From Bettongia penicillata ogilbyi (Eukaryota > Chordata > Mammalia > Diprotodontia > Potoroidae), in NCBI GenBank assembly GCA_023548195.1, contig JAJHZJ010000251.1:868001-932000 (forward strand): a stretch of 64,000 nucleotides of DNA. Reading direction: 5' to 3'. The position numbers were made by a program, and so were the translations under genes. Position 1 is the first letter of the stretch. Every line of letters starts with the position of its first letter. The notes under the pieces are model-generated. The model worked only from the letters and a program-made list of their open reading frames with translations, ran no database searches and was not told the origin of the DNA. Below, piece by piece: positions 24,291 through 36,305 of the stretch.

Positions 24291-25605
24291 TAGTCATTCT
24301 TTTTATTTCCAAAAGGGGGTGAAATCAGCAGTTAAAGTATCCTTTACTAATGGCATTAAGGAGATAAAAGGAGGAAGTCTTAAAAAAAATTGTGAGAGCA
24401 GTTTTGGCTGCTTCTTGGGTTTGTTGTTGTTTGTTCCTACTAGTATTGGAACATTAATATCTCTGCTGAAATGTCTAGGATACTAGCTCTGGACAGAATT
24501 TTTTCTGAGACTTGACTTTATCAATTTTAGCATAATTTAGGTTGGTACCTCTTTAGTAGTCATTAGATTGGCTTGTCAATAGCCACCAGGTGTTCAATTG
24601 TACTGAAAAAGATAAAATGTTATGTGAAGTGGGCTTTGTTGTTGAGGACATATCACTCAGCAAAACACAAGGGCTCATGTCCAGTTGTTAAGAAGGCACC
24701 CTATTCCAGAAAATTAAGGATTCCTTTGATCACTTTGTTCAACTTGTTAAAATCTCGGCAGAGATAGATACTGTCATCATCAGAAATAATGATGAGATAA
24801 TTTCATCAAGATCCAACCTCAGTTAACTGGCCCATAGACTTTTTGAAAAGTATTTAGAAAGGTTAGAAGTAGGCTCTCACAAATTAAAGTTGCTCCCAAG
24901 CTCAACTCTAAGATTACCTTCTGGAGAAGGCAATGAACTTCATATCATAATTACCTCCTACTTGGCCTTTATAGACAGAATATCTAAAGAATATTGATAT
25001 TATGATATATGTTCCACCTAATCTAAGGCAAATATAGCATAGGAAGTGAAACAACCTAGGAAAACCTCCATGTTGCGTTATATACACTGAGAATAATTGA
25101 TCAGTTTATGTATTTCCAAACTCCATGCCTCCCCCAATACTCATATAATAAGGGATAAGATAAAGTAGAGATGGGAAAGGCATTGACCAAACACAATATT
25201 CTATGGGGAGAATGTCAGGCTAATCCATACTACTCATAGCTTGATTAATGCAGTTACATACACTCTAATAAGTGCAAATCAAGGGCACTGAACATCTCTG
25301 GTTATTTTACAGGGTCTGGAGAAGGCCACCACTCAGATTTAGTGCTAGCTATAATCTCCCTACCCCTACAGACATTCCATGTTGATCAGAAAAAAAGCTT
25401 TTAGAATTCCTCAATGTGTTCAGCCAGGAACTGAATGCTAGTTATAAATCTCTCAGTGTTTATCTCTTGCAAGTGCTATCTCTCTGTATCACATTGACAT
25501 ATCCTGGAGATGTGGAAGCACACTTCACACAATCTCACATAATACCATTTTTAGATGTTGAGAACAACTTGGAAGCAATGAGGGCTCCCTTGTCTGCCCT
25601 AACCT
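24290..25605. other. Non-coding stretch, nothing recognised
   Basis: Open frames here are short (under 80 codons) and resemble no protein I know. No repeat is identified. Confidence 0.5.
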
Positions 25606-25609
25606 GATT

Positions 25610-26075
25610 GTCAATGCTAGATTTGGAGTTTGAGAATCTGTGTTCAAATCTTTTTGAAGCCACTTAATCTCTGTGAATCTCAGCTTCTTTTAATGTAAAA
25701 TGTGGGAGTTAGAGCAGGTAACTGATGAACAGCCCCTTTCAGTTTTAAATCTATGATCCTTTGAACTGGAAGAGGAGATTAAGTCAGAAGTTTAGCTAAC
25801 ACTCATCTGGGATCTGTCCAGAGTTCTGACCTAAGGACAGCCCTGATTGACCCATCTAACTCCCTCTGACACCATTAGGGCATAATACACTGAGGAAGTA
25901 TCCTAGCTCTTTTGGATTTTCAAAAGGCTTGGTAATAGTGGATCAATCAATTAATCAAAGTATGAACATTTATTAAGCTCCTCCCAAGTGCCAGGAACCC
26001 CACTAGACTTTGGGGGCACAAGTAGAAAGAATGAAACAATCTTGACTGGCAATGAGCTTAGATTTTAATGAGCCT
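25610..26075 (+). mobile_element. MIR relic and AAGCATTT-type repeat
   Basis: A weak plus-strand MIR at 25610-25760 (GAGTTTGAGAATCTGTGTTC ... TAAATCTATGATCC). An old repeat at 25940-26075 (GAACATTTATTAAGCTCC, GTGCCAGGAACCCC). Confidence 0.55.
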
Positions 26076-26199
26076 CTCCTTTCTCCACCTCCCTCTTCTT
26101 TACCAACCTCATAGATAAAGAAAATGATGTATGTGCAAGCCCAGGTTCCCTTGTCACTGTGACAGCACTGAGCATTAAGAATGGGCATACTTTCCCTCT

Positions 26200-26560
26200 G
26201 CTCCCTAGCAGTCTGAGTGGTTCTCTGGCAGGAGAGATGACAGTAACTGAATGAGTTGGGCCTATAATGGTAGCAGATGGTGAATTACTCTGGCAGTTTG
26301 GTCTCCCTTTCTAGACATCTTTGATTTACTGCTATGGAGTCTTAATTGGTTTTTCCCATGCGAGAGCGGAAACAGAACTAAAATGAGCTCTGAAACTCAG
26401 CTATTTGCATGCTAGTGACTCCAAATCTTTCTCCCCCTCCCCCATATTATTTGTGTATCACTCTGTCCGTACCAGAAAAGCTGTCCTAAACATGAAAAAC
26501 AAATGGATGGTCTACGGTGCTTTGCCACCTGATTTCTGAATGGAGCTAATAGTTCGTTTG
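26200..26560. other. Low-repeat intronic segment with an octamer motif
   Basis: No repeat recognised. An ATTTGCAT octamer (26403-26410) lies in an otherwise mixed-composition segment. A regulatory role is only a guess. Confidence 0.35.
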
Positions 26561-26564
26561 AGAG

Positions 26565-26745
26565 CAAAAAAAAAAAAAAAAAAAGGAAGATAGAGACCAG
26601 ATTTTGGAGGGCTTTGAGTGCCAGGCTATGTCAGTTAGTCAATAAGCATTTATTAAACACTTACTATACGCCAGGAACTGTGCTGCATGCATAAAAAGAA
26701 AGGCAAAAACAGTCCCTTCTTTCAAGGAGCTCACATTTTAGTGGG
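26565..26745 (+). repeat. Poly(A) run and AAGCATTT-type repeat
   Basis: About 20 A's (26565-26584), then a repeat with AATAAGCATTTATTAAACAC, CGCCAGGAACTGTGCTG and AAAACAGTCCCTTCTTTCAA (26636-26745). Confidence 0.65.
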
Positions 26746-26749
26746 AAAT

Positions 26750-27235
26750 TTCCTTGAGCAATGTGGAACAGTTGAAAACTCCTTACAAAAATCATGATGA
26801 ATTTATGCTCCTTCATGGGGAAAATAAGTCCACAAGCAAGTGCTCTCTATTTTGTCCTAAACACAAGCTATTAGCAGGAGGCAAATTCCAACTTCATTAA
26901 AGAAACTCCCAGAATGTAGGAATTTCATGGATTTCCTTTCAAAATAAGGAGACCTTGGTGGAGGAAAAAAAAAATGGAGGTCTCTATAAGCTTCTGAATA
27001 AGCTATAGATAGATTGTAAAAGAATCCTTACCTATGAGCTCTGACCTGATTGGGTCATTTTGGAAACAGTGGGTTCTAGCCTATGGAGCTCAAGTCTTTA
27101 CCTTTCATTTGACTCAAGATGTAGGTGTAGGAAATATTTTATTGATGTATTTTGATTTTTGTGCTCCTATATATTCTTATGTCTTTTTCATATCCTACTA
27201 ATTCCTCCTTTATAACAAAGGACAATTAAGCAAAA
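26750..27235. other. Non-coding stretch, nothing recognised
   Basis: No gene and no named repeat. Confidence 0.5.
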
Positions 27236-27239
27236 ACAT

Positions 27240-27440
27240 CATAGCACAGTAAGCAAGCACAGATTCCAGAGTTTGCTCTCTTAGGTTCAAATCCTACCTC
27301 TGATACTTGTCCACCTGTATGACCTTGGGTAAGTAACTTAACTTTTCTATGCCTCAGTTTCCTCATCTGTAAAATGAAGGAGTTGGACTAGGTGACTTCT
27401 AAGATCCTTTGCAGCTCTAGATCTATGGTACTATGACTTA
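27240..27440 (+). mobile_element. MIR SINE, well preserved
   Basis: tRNA-related head, GGTTCAAATCCTACCTCTGA, GACCTTGGGTAAGTAACTTA, CCTCAGTTTCCTCATCTGTA and a 3' end with GCAGCTCTAGATCTATGGTA. Nearly the full MIR length. Confidence 0.85.
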
Positions 27441-27544
27441 CTGGAAAACAAACAAACAAACCCTTCGTTAACATGAGCATGTAGCACATTATGATCCCAT
27501 AGTTCCCTTCTTCTGAGGTAAAGAGGAAAATTTAGTCTTCAAAA

Positions 27545-28060
27545 TTAATCTAAGTTCAGCTTTCTTTTGGTGTTACTTCATTTACACTGTTGTCATCATT
27601 CTGTCTATTGTGGTCTTGACTATTTTCTTCAGTGTGCCTCAATTTATATGAATCTTCCCATGCTGCTGCAAATTTCTCATAATTGTCATGTTTAAAGGAA
27701 AATAATGTTTCATGATATCAACATATTAACATTCATTCAGCCCTTCCTGAATGGATGGGATCCCATTTTGTTTCCAGTTTTTTGCTACACAAAATATGTC
27801 ACTAACATTTTGGTATGTGTGGAATATATATTAAGCTTATTTACATTATTGGGGCATATGCCCAATAGATGAATAACTGGATCAAAGGTTATGAAGTTTA
27901 GTGACTTTTCTTGCATGTATTCAAATTATTCTATGACTAGACTGAGTCATAGCTCTACCAATAGTATATTAGTATGCTTATCTGCTCAAATTCCCTTCAA
28001 TATTGGCTATTGTTTTTATCATCTTTTCTAATTTGATAGAATGAAGAAAAGATAAATATA
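27545..28060 (-). mobile_element. L1 LINE 3' region
   Basis: Same L1 segment as 23160-23545, extending farther into the ORF2 end ('ctcaaattcccttcaatatt', 'tttctaatttgatagaatga'). Heavily diverged. Confidence 0.7.
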
Positions 28061-28204
28061 TTTTCTTTGTCTTCCCAACTAGAGAGACATCTCTTAAAGG
28101 ATCCGTGCTACGTCTTATATTTGCTTGTATTTCCAGCGAGGATAAACATGATTGCAGGTTATGGAATAAAACAGCAAAAATAATTTTTTATAGAAAGTAG
28201 TTCT

Positions 28205-29005
28205 CATTTTTAAAGTGTTCTCAATATGTAATTAAATTTTTTTCTCACAATGTCTCCTTTGAGGTAGGTATTATTATTCCCATTTAAGATATAAGGAAAC
28301 TGAAGCTCTGAGAAGTCCAATGATATGGCTGAGATCAAATGTTTGGTTAGTGAAATAGAAGTCAGGCTTATGGGAAATCAGAGTTGGAAGAAACTTTAAC
28401 ACAGTGGTTATTAACTTGGTTTTTGGTATGACCTCTTTTGATAGGCTAGCTGCCTCTGTAGATTCTTCAGAGTAATGTTTTTAAATACATAAAATAAAAT
28501 ACAAGGGATTAAAAAAGAAACCAATTATATTGAAGTATAGTTACTAATACACATGCATATATATAGATATGTATATCTATAAATAGAGACAAGTTCTAAG
28601 ACCCTTACTTAAGAAACCCAAGGAGAGGTTATCTAGTCTAATCCCCTAATTTTATACAGAAAGAAATCAATCTAGGGAGGTTAAATAAATTGTCCAAAGT
28701 TACACAGGGAGTACAGAGCTGGGCCTAGAACCTGGTATCTCTTCACTACTAATTCAACAAACTTTACACCATACCATACTACCCAACAAGGAGATTTTTC
28801 TTTAGACAGAAACTCTTAGAATCCATGCTATCCAATGTGGAATGATTGAACTGGGGAGATATTGTTTTATCTGTCTTTTGGACATGTTCAAGCAATGGCC
28901 AGATGGCTTCTTGTAGAAGGTGTAGAAGGAATTGCTTTTTAGACATCTAGGTTGCAAAGATGGCCTGCCTCATATGTGATAGGTGCTCAATAAACATTTG
29001 TTTAT
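28205..29005. mobile_element. MIR, hAT-like, CR1/L3 and L2 fragments
   Basis: Minus-strand MIR at 28205-28380 (TATTATTCCCATTTAAGATA). A hAT-like non-autonomous element of the 'gttcttaacctgggg' group at 28400-28560. Minus-strand MIR at 28600-28780. CR1/L3 3' end at 28820-28945 (GGCCAGATGGCTTCTTGTAG). L2 tail at 28955-29005 (GTGATAGGTGCTCAATAAAC). Confidence 0.6.
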
Positions 29006-29009
29006 AACA

Positions 29010-29885
29010 ATTGATGATGTTCATTTCTCTGTCTCTGGGTGGAAGAAGTAGAAACAATAGAGGTCAAGAATAGGTGTACAGGAATGAAATTCCAGGATTT
29101 AATAGTATTTAACAGCACACAGTTCTATTTCATTGAACTGCATACAAATGATTTAACCATGATGCAGTCAAGGTCCCCAAAGTGAACTACAACCCTTCAA
29201 ATACTTGAATTCTATTTATTAAGTCATCTGAGACTTCCTTTGCCTAAGGAATGACACATCTTTGGCTAAGAAAAGGCACAGGATCAGTAGCATCAAGTAG
29301 AATACAGAATTCTGCATCCACCTATCAGGAAACATGATATTCTCCAGGTTACAAATGCTAGATGACTCAATTTCTCCTTGACACTAAAAAAGAAACATAC
29401 TTTGATCAAAATACTCTAAGCGATTGCTATTTGCAGTGCATTATTGCTACAAAAACAAAGAGGGGCAGAATCCTCATCCTCAAAAAGCTTATAGTTTGGT
29501 AGTCATGGACACAATAATATTATGAATTAAAATGTATTATGGTGGAGAGAGAGTTCAGAGAGTGAAGATATTAGGGCAAGAGGAGACGTGATCAATTTAG
29601 CTCCCTCCTAAAGGGATTTTGATGGTATCTAAAGCCCCATATAGCTCTAGGTCCAACTTCTAGCTTTGGAGGTGTGTGAAAGATCAAGTGGACCTGTAAC
29701 TAGGGTGGGAGGTGAAAGGGCTTTGCTACAGGGTACCAAAATTTAGAGTTTGCAAAAATAATACAAGCTCCTTCAGCAGCTAGAAGTCACCATAGTAACT
29801 GCTGCACCCTTCTGTTCGAATGAATTTTCCTTAATTATTTATTGTGTTATTTTCACAGCACAAATAACAAAGTTTTGTGCTGATT
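29010..29885. other. Non-coding stretch, nothing recognised
   Basis: No gene or named repeat. A short piece at 29900-29970 (TTGAGCTGGGCCTTAAAGAA) resembles the inner part of the AAGCATTT-type repeat. Confidence 0.45.
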
Positions 29886-29974
29886 ATATGAGGTGTTAAC
29901 ATGGCTAGTTGGGGTTCTAGGATCAGGGAAATTTTTATGGAAAAGATAGCCCTTGAGCTGGGCCTTAAAGAATT

Positions 29975-29975
29975 C

Positions 29976-30064
<89 letters not shown>

Positions 30065-30139
30065 TTCCTTCCTTCCTTCCTTCCTTCCTTCCTTCCTTCC
30101 TTCCTTCCTTCCTTTCTTTTCCTTCCTTCCTTCCTTCCT
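29975..30139. repeat. (CTTT)n then (CCTT)n polypyrimidine tract
   Basis: About 165 bp of almost pure pyrimidine on the + strand. The tetramer changes from CTTT to CCTT near 30063. Apparent Ser/Phe/Leu or Arg/Lys/Glu reading frames across it are artefacts of the repeat. Confidence 0.97.
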
Positions 30140-30477
30140 GTATGTATTTTTATTTTGGACTCAAACACTAGAACTCAAATACAGAATAGAGAAAAGAAAA
30201 AAGAAGCATGTCATAAACTTAAATATTGAAACAAATAAAAAGTAAGAAAAGAAAAAAGGCATATCGTGCACAGTAGAACATAAGAGTAAATTCAAAATAC
30301 AGAGCAATACATTTTCATTTTAAGAAAGACTGTATGATAAATACTACACATTGAGAGCTGTGTTTTTGCTTTTTTATTTGCTTCCCTGTAAGTTTTCTTT
30401 TGTTCTCTGCTATGAAGTTTTTACTTTGTTCTTTTCCCCCTTCTCCCTCCCGAAGTAGGTCACAATTAAGTACAGAT

Positions 30478-30515
<38 letters not shown>

Positions 30516-30600
30516 TACATATATATACACACACATATATATGTAAATGTATATATTTGTAAATGTATATACGTATACACACATATATGTATGTATCTCT
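30478..30600. repeat. AT-rich (TA)n/(TATG)n microsatellite
   Basis: An alternating TA tract followed by ATGTAAATGTATAT-like units. Confidence 0.9.
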
Positions 30601-30805
30601 GTGTATGCATGCACATGCATATATCTGTTAAAGGATTTCAGCAGAGAGAGGTTGTACATATATAGTCTGTTTCAGTCAGCAGCAAACATTTATCGGGTAC
30701 TTTCTCTGATCAGGGCACTGACCTCTAGAGCTTGTGGAACTTAGAGGAGCAGGACTATTTTGTCTATGTTTCTAAAGATATAGAGGGAAAAGTGTAGAAA
30801 TGAGC

Positions 30806-31032
30806 TTAAGGCATGAGTTCTTAACTTTTTAATAGTATTTATATTATGTTTACATTATGGAACCCTTTGGCAGTCTGACTAAGCTTATGAATTGCTTCTC
30901 ATAATATGTAAATACATAAAATTATAAATTAAATACATAAAATAAATAGGATTACAAAGGAAGCCAGTTATGCTGAAATAAATTATCAAAATATTAAAAC
31001 CCTACCAGGGTCATGGATCCCAGGTTAACAAA
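30806..31032 (-). mobile_element. hAT-like non-autonomous DNA element, family 2
   Basis: GAGTTCTTAAC at one end and GGATCCCAGGTTAAC at the other resemble terminal inverted repeats. The interior has ACATAAAATAAATAGGATTACAAAGG. Related copies: 28400-28560 and 39250-39430. Confidence 0.6.
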
Positions 31033-31319
31033 TCCACATAGCAGGGTAGAGGAGCAAAGGAGGAGAATTCCTTTTCTGGGGAATTAATTTAAGCCTGGTA
31101 TACTTGGTTGAAGCTTCATTTAAATGGAGGTTCAAATGAGGTGACACAGAAGTGAATTTGTTCTCCAGAAGAGTTTGCTAGTGAGGGTCTTTTGCATGTC
31201 CTATCAATATGGGAAGACTTTGAGTATGGATCAGAAAATCCTAGCTCTGGTATGTCTCTTGTCCAATGGCTAACCTAGCTAAATCTAAAGAGCCCCATCA
31301 CCACAGGGTTGGATATCAA

Positions 31320-31610
31320 TTGATGCATTTTTTTAAACACTGGAAGAAGCTTAAGAATCTTCAGTCATGGTTTTCCATTACACACAACATAAAGTTTCAG
31401 TTTAGCATCAAAGCCCTCCTCAATCTGGACCCTCCTGATCTTTCCAGTTTTATTTTTCATGAAATCCTTGCTCTGTGAATCTTTTGTTCCTGCCCAGATA
31501 TGTGCTCATCCTCACACTGAATATAATGTAGCCTCCTTGAGGAAAAGAACTCTTTAATTTTTGCAAAGTGCCTTATTATACTAGATAATAAATGTAAATT
31601 AAGTTGGATT
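31320..31610 (+). mobile_element. L2 LINE 3' region
   Basis: CACAACATAAAGTTTCAG, 'caaagccctcctcaatctgg', 'tcctgcccagatatgtgctc' and the tail block follow the L2 3' consensus order. Confidence 0.72.
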
Positions 31611-31714
31611 GAGTTTCTGCCTCTGTTTGCTTCCTGATCGTTCATCAATCTGTTCCTCCCCATTCTTGGCCTAATAATTAGCCATTCATTTGTCTATTTA
31701 TCATTCGAAGAATA

Positions 31715-31862
31715 TCAGTGGAAAGAATGCTAGCCATGGAGTCAGTAAGTCCTGAGTTCAAATCCAGCCCCAGATACATACTATCTGTGTGATCATGGGC
31801 AAGTAACTTAAATCTCTGTCTGCCTTAGTTTCTTCCTCTCTAAAATGGAGAATAACACTGTG
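31715..31862 (+). mobile_element. tRNA-derived SINE / MIR-like
   Basis: GAGTCAGTAAGTCCTGAGTT, CAAATCCAGCCCCAGATAC and GGGCAAGTAACTTAAATCTC, then a short decayed core. Subfamily unclear. Confidence 0.75.
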
Positions 31863-31975
31863 GCACAGTGATATTTTTGTAATTGATTACCGAATGCATA
31901 TTTTCCTCTTAGACTGGGTATATATAGTTAGTGATCAGGCAAGAATGTAGGCCTAATACCCATAGGCCTGCCAGA

Positions 31976-32005
31976 AAACAAAACAAAACAAAACAAAACA
32001 AAACA
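31976..32005. repeat. (AAAAC)n microsatellite
   Basis: Six tandem AAAAC/AACAA units. Confidence 0.92.
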
Positions 32006-32254
32006 TTTCAGGATTAGTTAAGAGTGAACTGGGATTAAAAGAATGTACCAGTGAGTTTGATTACACATGCCTCTCCATCTCCCACTGCATTTTCATTGGC
32101 TGTCTCCTCTCTATTACCACCTCCTGACTTCCTTGAAATCCCTGCACCTTCTACAATAAACATTTCCTCATCCCCTTTAATGAAAGTGTAATTTCTTTTT
32201 GGATCACATGCCATTTATTCAGTCTATATTTTTTGTGCACTTAGTTGTTTGAAT

Positions 32255-32395
32255 GTTTTCTTCCCCATTACGTTGTGAGCTCCCTGAGAGCAGGTGTTTT
32301 TTTTTTTTGTTTTTTGTTTTTGCTTTTCTTTGTATCCACAGTACTTAGCACAGTTCCTGGTCCATAGCAGGGGCTTAATAAATACTTATAGTTGA
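32255..32395 (+). mobile_element. L2 LINE 3' end with poly(T) interruption
   Basis: GTGAGCTCCCTGAGAGCAGG, a T-rich run, then TATCCACAGTACTTAGCACA and GGGGCTTAATAAATAC. Confidence 0.78.
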
Positions 32396-32762
32396 TACTG
32401 ATCCAGAGTGCCCAGTTGAGCAATTACTAAATCCAAATGGGATATTCTAGGGGCAAAAGACCCCAGTTTCTTCTGGGACTGTGATAACATGGGATTCCCC
32501 ATCTAAATATGATCCTGTTGGTAGGGCACACCCTCCTCATTGGTCGAGATTAATGTTCCTCACTTGCTTCAGGGGCAAGGAAAAACTGGCAAGAGGGAGG
32601 CAGGAAAGAGGCATTAATCTCCATCAATGAGGATAGAATCCAATTCCAATGGACTTTGGGACTGGAGTTAGATAAAAAAGTAATGGATCAAATTTAGATT
32701 TGGAAACTTCAACCAAAGTCTTGGCTAGAAATATTAGAAATCATCTAATCTGGTACTTTGTA

Positions 32763-32850
32763 GTTCCTTCCTTCCTTCCTTCCTTCCTTCCTTCCTTCCT
32801 TCCTTCCTTCCTTCCTTCCTTCCTTCCTTCCTTCCTTCCTTCCTTCCCTC
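32763..32850. repeat. (CCTT)n microsatellite
   Basis: About 20 CCTT units ending in CCCTCCCTCC. Any Phe/Leu/Pro/Ser frame across it is artefactual. Confidence 0.97.
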
Positions 32851-33139
32851 CCTCCCTCCTTTCTCCTTATTTCTTGTTTATTATTTTATTTTTCAAGGAG
32901 CAAAGCTTTTTTAAAAAGTCAGTCTCTTCCTACAATACTGTACCCACATTAAGAAAAATAAAAACTGACACAAACACAAAACCCACAGAAAATAAATCCT
33001 TCAATAAATACCTACTTGTTTCTGCAAAAAATAACTCCCATGTTGGACATGCATCAAGATGTATATTTCTTCCTGTATCTTAAGTTCATCACCTGCCAGG
33101 AAGTGAGCAACTTTTTGTATTTTCATTTTTTGAACTCAC

Positions 33140-33565
33140 ATTTTGTTGTTCAGAGTTCTAAAGTCTTTCAAAATTGTTTTTATCTATAATGTTATCATCA
33201 TTGCATTTTATTCTCATTCTGCTTACTAACTTTGCCAAGTTCATAAAGGTCTTTCCAGTTTCTGCAGAAAATTATCCATTTAATCATTTTCTATGGCATA
33301 ATAATATTCCATTAGATTCATATGCCATAACTTGTTTATCCATTCCCTAATAGGGTACTACTGTAGTTTCTAATTTTTATCTACTAAGAAAAAAATTAGC
33401 ATAAATACTTTGCACATATAGATCATTTTCCTCTTTCTTTGATTTCTTTGAGGTATGGTTCTAGTAGTAGTATAGATAAGTCAAAGGGTGTAGACATTTT
33501 GGTAACTTTCTGGGCATTGTTCCAAATCACTTTTGAGAATAGCTGGAACATTGCACAGCTCTATG
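33140..33565 (-). mobile_element. L1 LINE, 3' part of an interrupted copy
   Basis: On + it has TCCATTAGATTCATATGCCA, 'taacttgtttatccattccc' and 'ggtatggttctagtagtagt', the marsupial L1 3' segment in reverse. It resumes at about 34730 after about 1.15 kb of other elements. Confidence 0.8.
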
Positions 33566-34200
33566 AGAAATGATTCATTCGGACCCCTATTCTATTACAA
33601 TCAGTATTAATCAGTTTGATATTTTTTACATATCACATAGGAATAATTAGACAAGATTGGATCTTTCAGTAGGCCTTGATAATGGACCTCAAACTTCAAT
33701 GTAATGTTCACTACTTGTTTACTAGTTATGAAACTCACTTGTGCAATCATAAGAATGCTGACAAAGATACCTTTATCCTGTCTTACTCAAATTCCATGTC
33801 TAAACCCAGCATGAGTGAGATGCCTTGACTATTTAGAAAGTTCCCCAACATTTTTGTACTCCCAGAGTACTCTCTCTTGTCCAACATGAGCCGGTGACCA
33901 TGTTATGACCACTTAGTCAGTGGCGGTGCCCTGTAATTTACCTCAACCTTTGACCACCCCTGCTGATACATCATTTTTGGCCCTCAATAGCAAGGTCTAT
34001 CATCGAATAAGATTCTGTATTTTATCATGCCATTTTGTACATTTGGTTATCAAACAATAAAATGTTCTATAGATTGGGGCATCTTAGATCATGAGCAAGA
34101 GCTCAGGTTCATTTCATTAGAGGAGATCATTGACACTTCAACATTGAAAGTGCCATTGGTTCAGAGCTCTAAGTATTTTTTCTTCCAGATCAGGCAATTA
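33566..34200 (+). repeat. Unclassified dispersed repeat A, copy 2 (LTR-like)
   Basis: Partner of 16812-17455, alignable from the left edge to the right edge. It interrupts the L1 at 33565, so its left boundary is well placed. It contains an AATAAA (34047-34052), as an LTR might. Confidence 0.75.
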
Positions 34201-34231
34201 CAATGCCCACACCTCCACAAACATGCACTAG

Positions 34232-34430
34232 AGCAGAGGTGTCAAACTTGCTTGAGTGCTCTGCAACACTCCTGAGTGTGACTAGAATCAGATTAAAATG
34301 TAACTGGGAAATGTTTAAAAAAACAAATAAAAATACATATTGCATAGATAATGCTATTTTGACAATGCTAAGTCAATATTCAGCTCCTAGGAATGAATTT
34401 CTAATTGAGTTTGATACCATGGATCTTAAA
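34232..34430 (+). mobile_element. hAT-like non-autonomous DNA element, family 1
   Basis: Begins CAGAGGTGTCAAACTTG and ends GAGTTTGATACCATGG, imperfect terminal inverted repeats. The interior has GATTAAAATGTAACTGGGAA. About 200 bp. Related: 56290-56500 and 57490-57640. Confidence 0.7.
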
Positions 34431-35195
34431 ATACCCATTTTTCCATGGTTCCACTGACATTTGTCATTTTTCTCTTTTATCATCTTTACCATCTTTGATC
34501 TGAGACAACGATCTGAAGAGCAAAAATCCAGGAGCTAAATACAGCGTTTTCCTTCTTAGGCTACCCTCCTTTGAGATCACTTTCCCCACTCCCACTAATC
34601 CCTCCACTTAGTTTTATCCCCATCCCCAGGGGGAATATACGTAAACCATATTGTAACAGCCCATATTCACCTTCCAAAGACTCAATTCTCCTAACTTTTT
34701 TCTTAATCAAATTTTATTTCAAAGATTAAAAAAAAGAACCTGATGGTTGTGAAGTAGAATTTCAAAGTTGTTTTAACTTAAATTTCTCTAATTACCAGTA
34801 ATTTAGAGCATTTTTTTTCACATCACTGTTGATAGTTTGAATTCTTCTAAAAATTTCCTGTTCATATCTTTTGACCTGTAGATAAATACTGGGGAAATTG
34901 TTCTTAGTCTCATAAATTTGAACCAGTTCATTCTGTATCTTAGAAATGAGACTTTATCAGAGTAACATAGATTTTTTTTCCTCCCAATTATCTGTAGCTC
35001 TTCTAATTTTTACATTAGATTTGTTTTGGAAAAAAAAAATTCAATTTTACATAATCAATGTTCATTTTATCTTGTGTGATTCTGTCACTTATTAGTTATG
35101 AACTCTTCTCATATTCATAGATCCAAAATACAATGTTTTCTTTTACTCTTCAACTTGTTTATGATATGACCTTTCATAAGTCCATTATCCATTTG

Positions 35196-35458
35196 CAGGG
35201 GCAGCTTGGTGGCAGAGTAGATAGAGTGCTGTATCTATAGTCAGGAAGATTCATCCTCCTGGGTTCAAATCTGTCCTTAGACACTTACTAAGCTATGTGA
35301 CTCTGGGAAAGTGACTTAACTCTGTTTGCCTCAGTATCCTCATCTATCTATAAAATGAGCTAAGGAAGAAAATAGCAAATCACTTTAATATCTTTGCCAA
35401 GAAAACCCCAAATCGGTCACAAAGATTCAGACATAACTGAATTCACCACCAAAAACAA
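35196..35458 (+). mobile_element. tRNA-derived SINE inserted in L1, with target duplication
   Basis: Full-length SINE from GGGGCAGCTTGGTGGC to the A/C-rich tail. CCATTTG flanks it on both sides (35189-35195 and 35459-35465). Removing it rejoins the L1. Confidence 0.9.
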
Positions 35459-36179
35459 CCATTTGAATTTGTCTTGATATATAGTATAAGGTGTTGATTT
35501 AAACCTAATGTAAAAGTAGATTGCCATCTAGTTTTCCCAGTAGTTTGTTTTTCAAATCATGAATACTTACTTCAGTAACTGGGGTTCTTGTATTTAGTAG
35601 ACACAGTGCTATTCTTTGTTGGCTTCTGTATGTTGTGTATCTGATTTGTTCTATTGATTGACCTTTCTCTCTTTTTGAAACAGTAACAAATCATTTTAAT
35701 GATTACTGCATTGTAGTTTAGTATGAGATCTGGAACTGATAGAATCCCTTTCTCCCTACCTTTTTTCACTATTACCCTTGAGATTCTTGATCATTTTCTA
35801 TTATTTTTTTTCTAGCTTTATAAAACATTCTTTTGGAAGATTGATTGGCACAGCACTGAATAAATAAATTAATTTAGGTAGCATTGTCATTATATTATAC
35901 TGGTTTGACCTCCCAATGAGTAAATAATATTTCTCCAATTACTTAGGTCTTTATTTCTACAGAATGTTTTATAGGTAAATTCCTATAGTCCCTGGTGAAT
36001 CTTGTTAGATTCCCCTAAGTTTTGTAGCTTCTGTAGTTATTTTGAGTAGAATTTCTTTTTCAATCTCTTCCTGCTAGGTTCTGATGTTTAAATATAGGAA
36101 TGCTGATAGCTTATGTAGAATTACCTTATATTCTGTAATTTTGCTGAAATTGTGAATAATTTAAATCAATTTTAGTTGT

Positions 36180-36305
36180 ACATATGTATTCACTCCATAT
36201 ATATAATATATATTATAGACATATATGGACTGAATAATCTCTAATATGTATATTATATATATATGTATGTGTGTATAAACACGTTATATATAATTATATA
36301 TATGT
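36180..36305. repeat. AT-rich microsatellite (TATA/ATGT)
   Basis: Alternating TA-rich tract inside the L1 relic. Confidence 0.85.

Noticed and set aside
29901..30245. Ser/Phe/Leu-rich and Arg/Lys/Glu-rich frames across the pyrimidine tract
   Set aside because: Any tetranucleotide repeat is open in several frames. No flanking coding signal.
34203..34457. Frame ending in PWFH followed by a stop, resembling the PWFHG that should precede the SH2 exon
   Set aside because: The codons run into TGA, there is no GT donor after a split Gly codon, and no SH2D4B-like residues precede it. It lies in and beside a hAT-like element. Coincidence.
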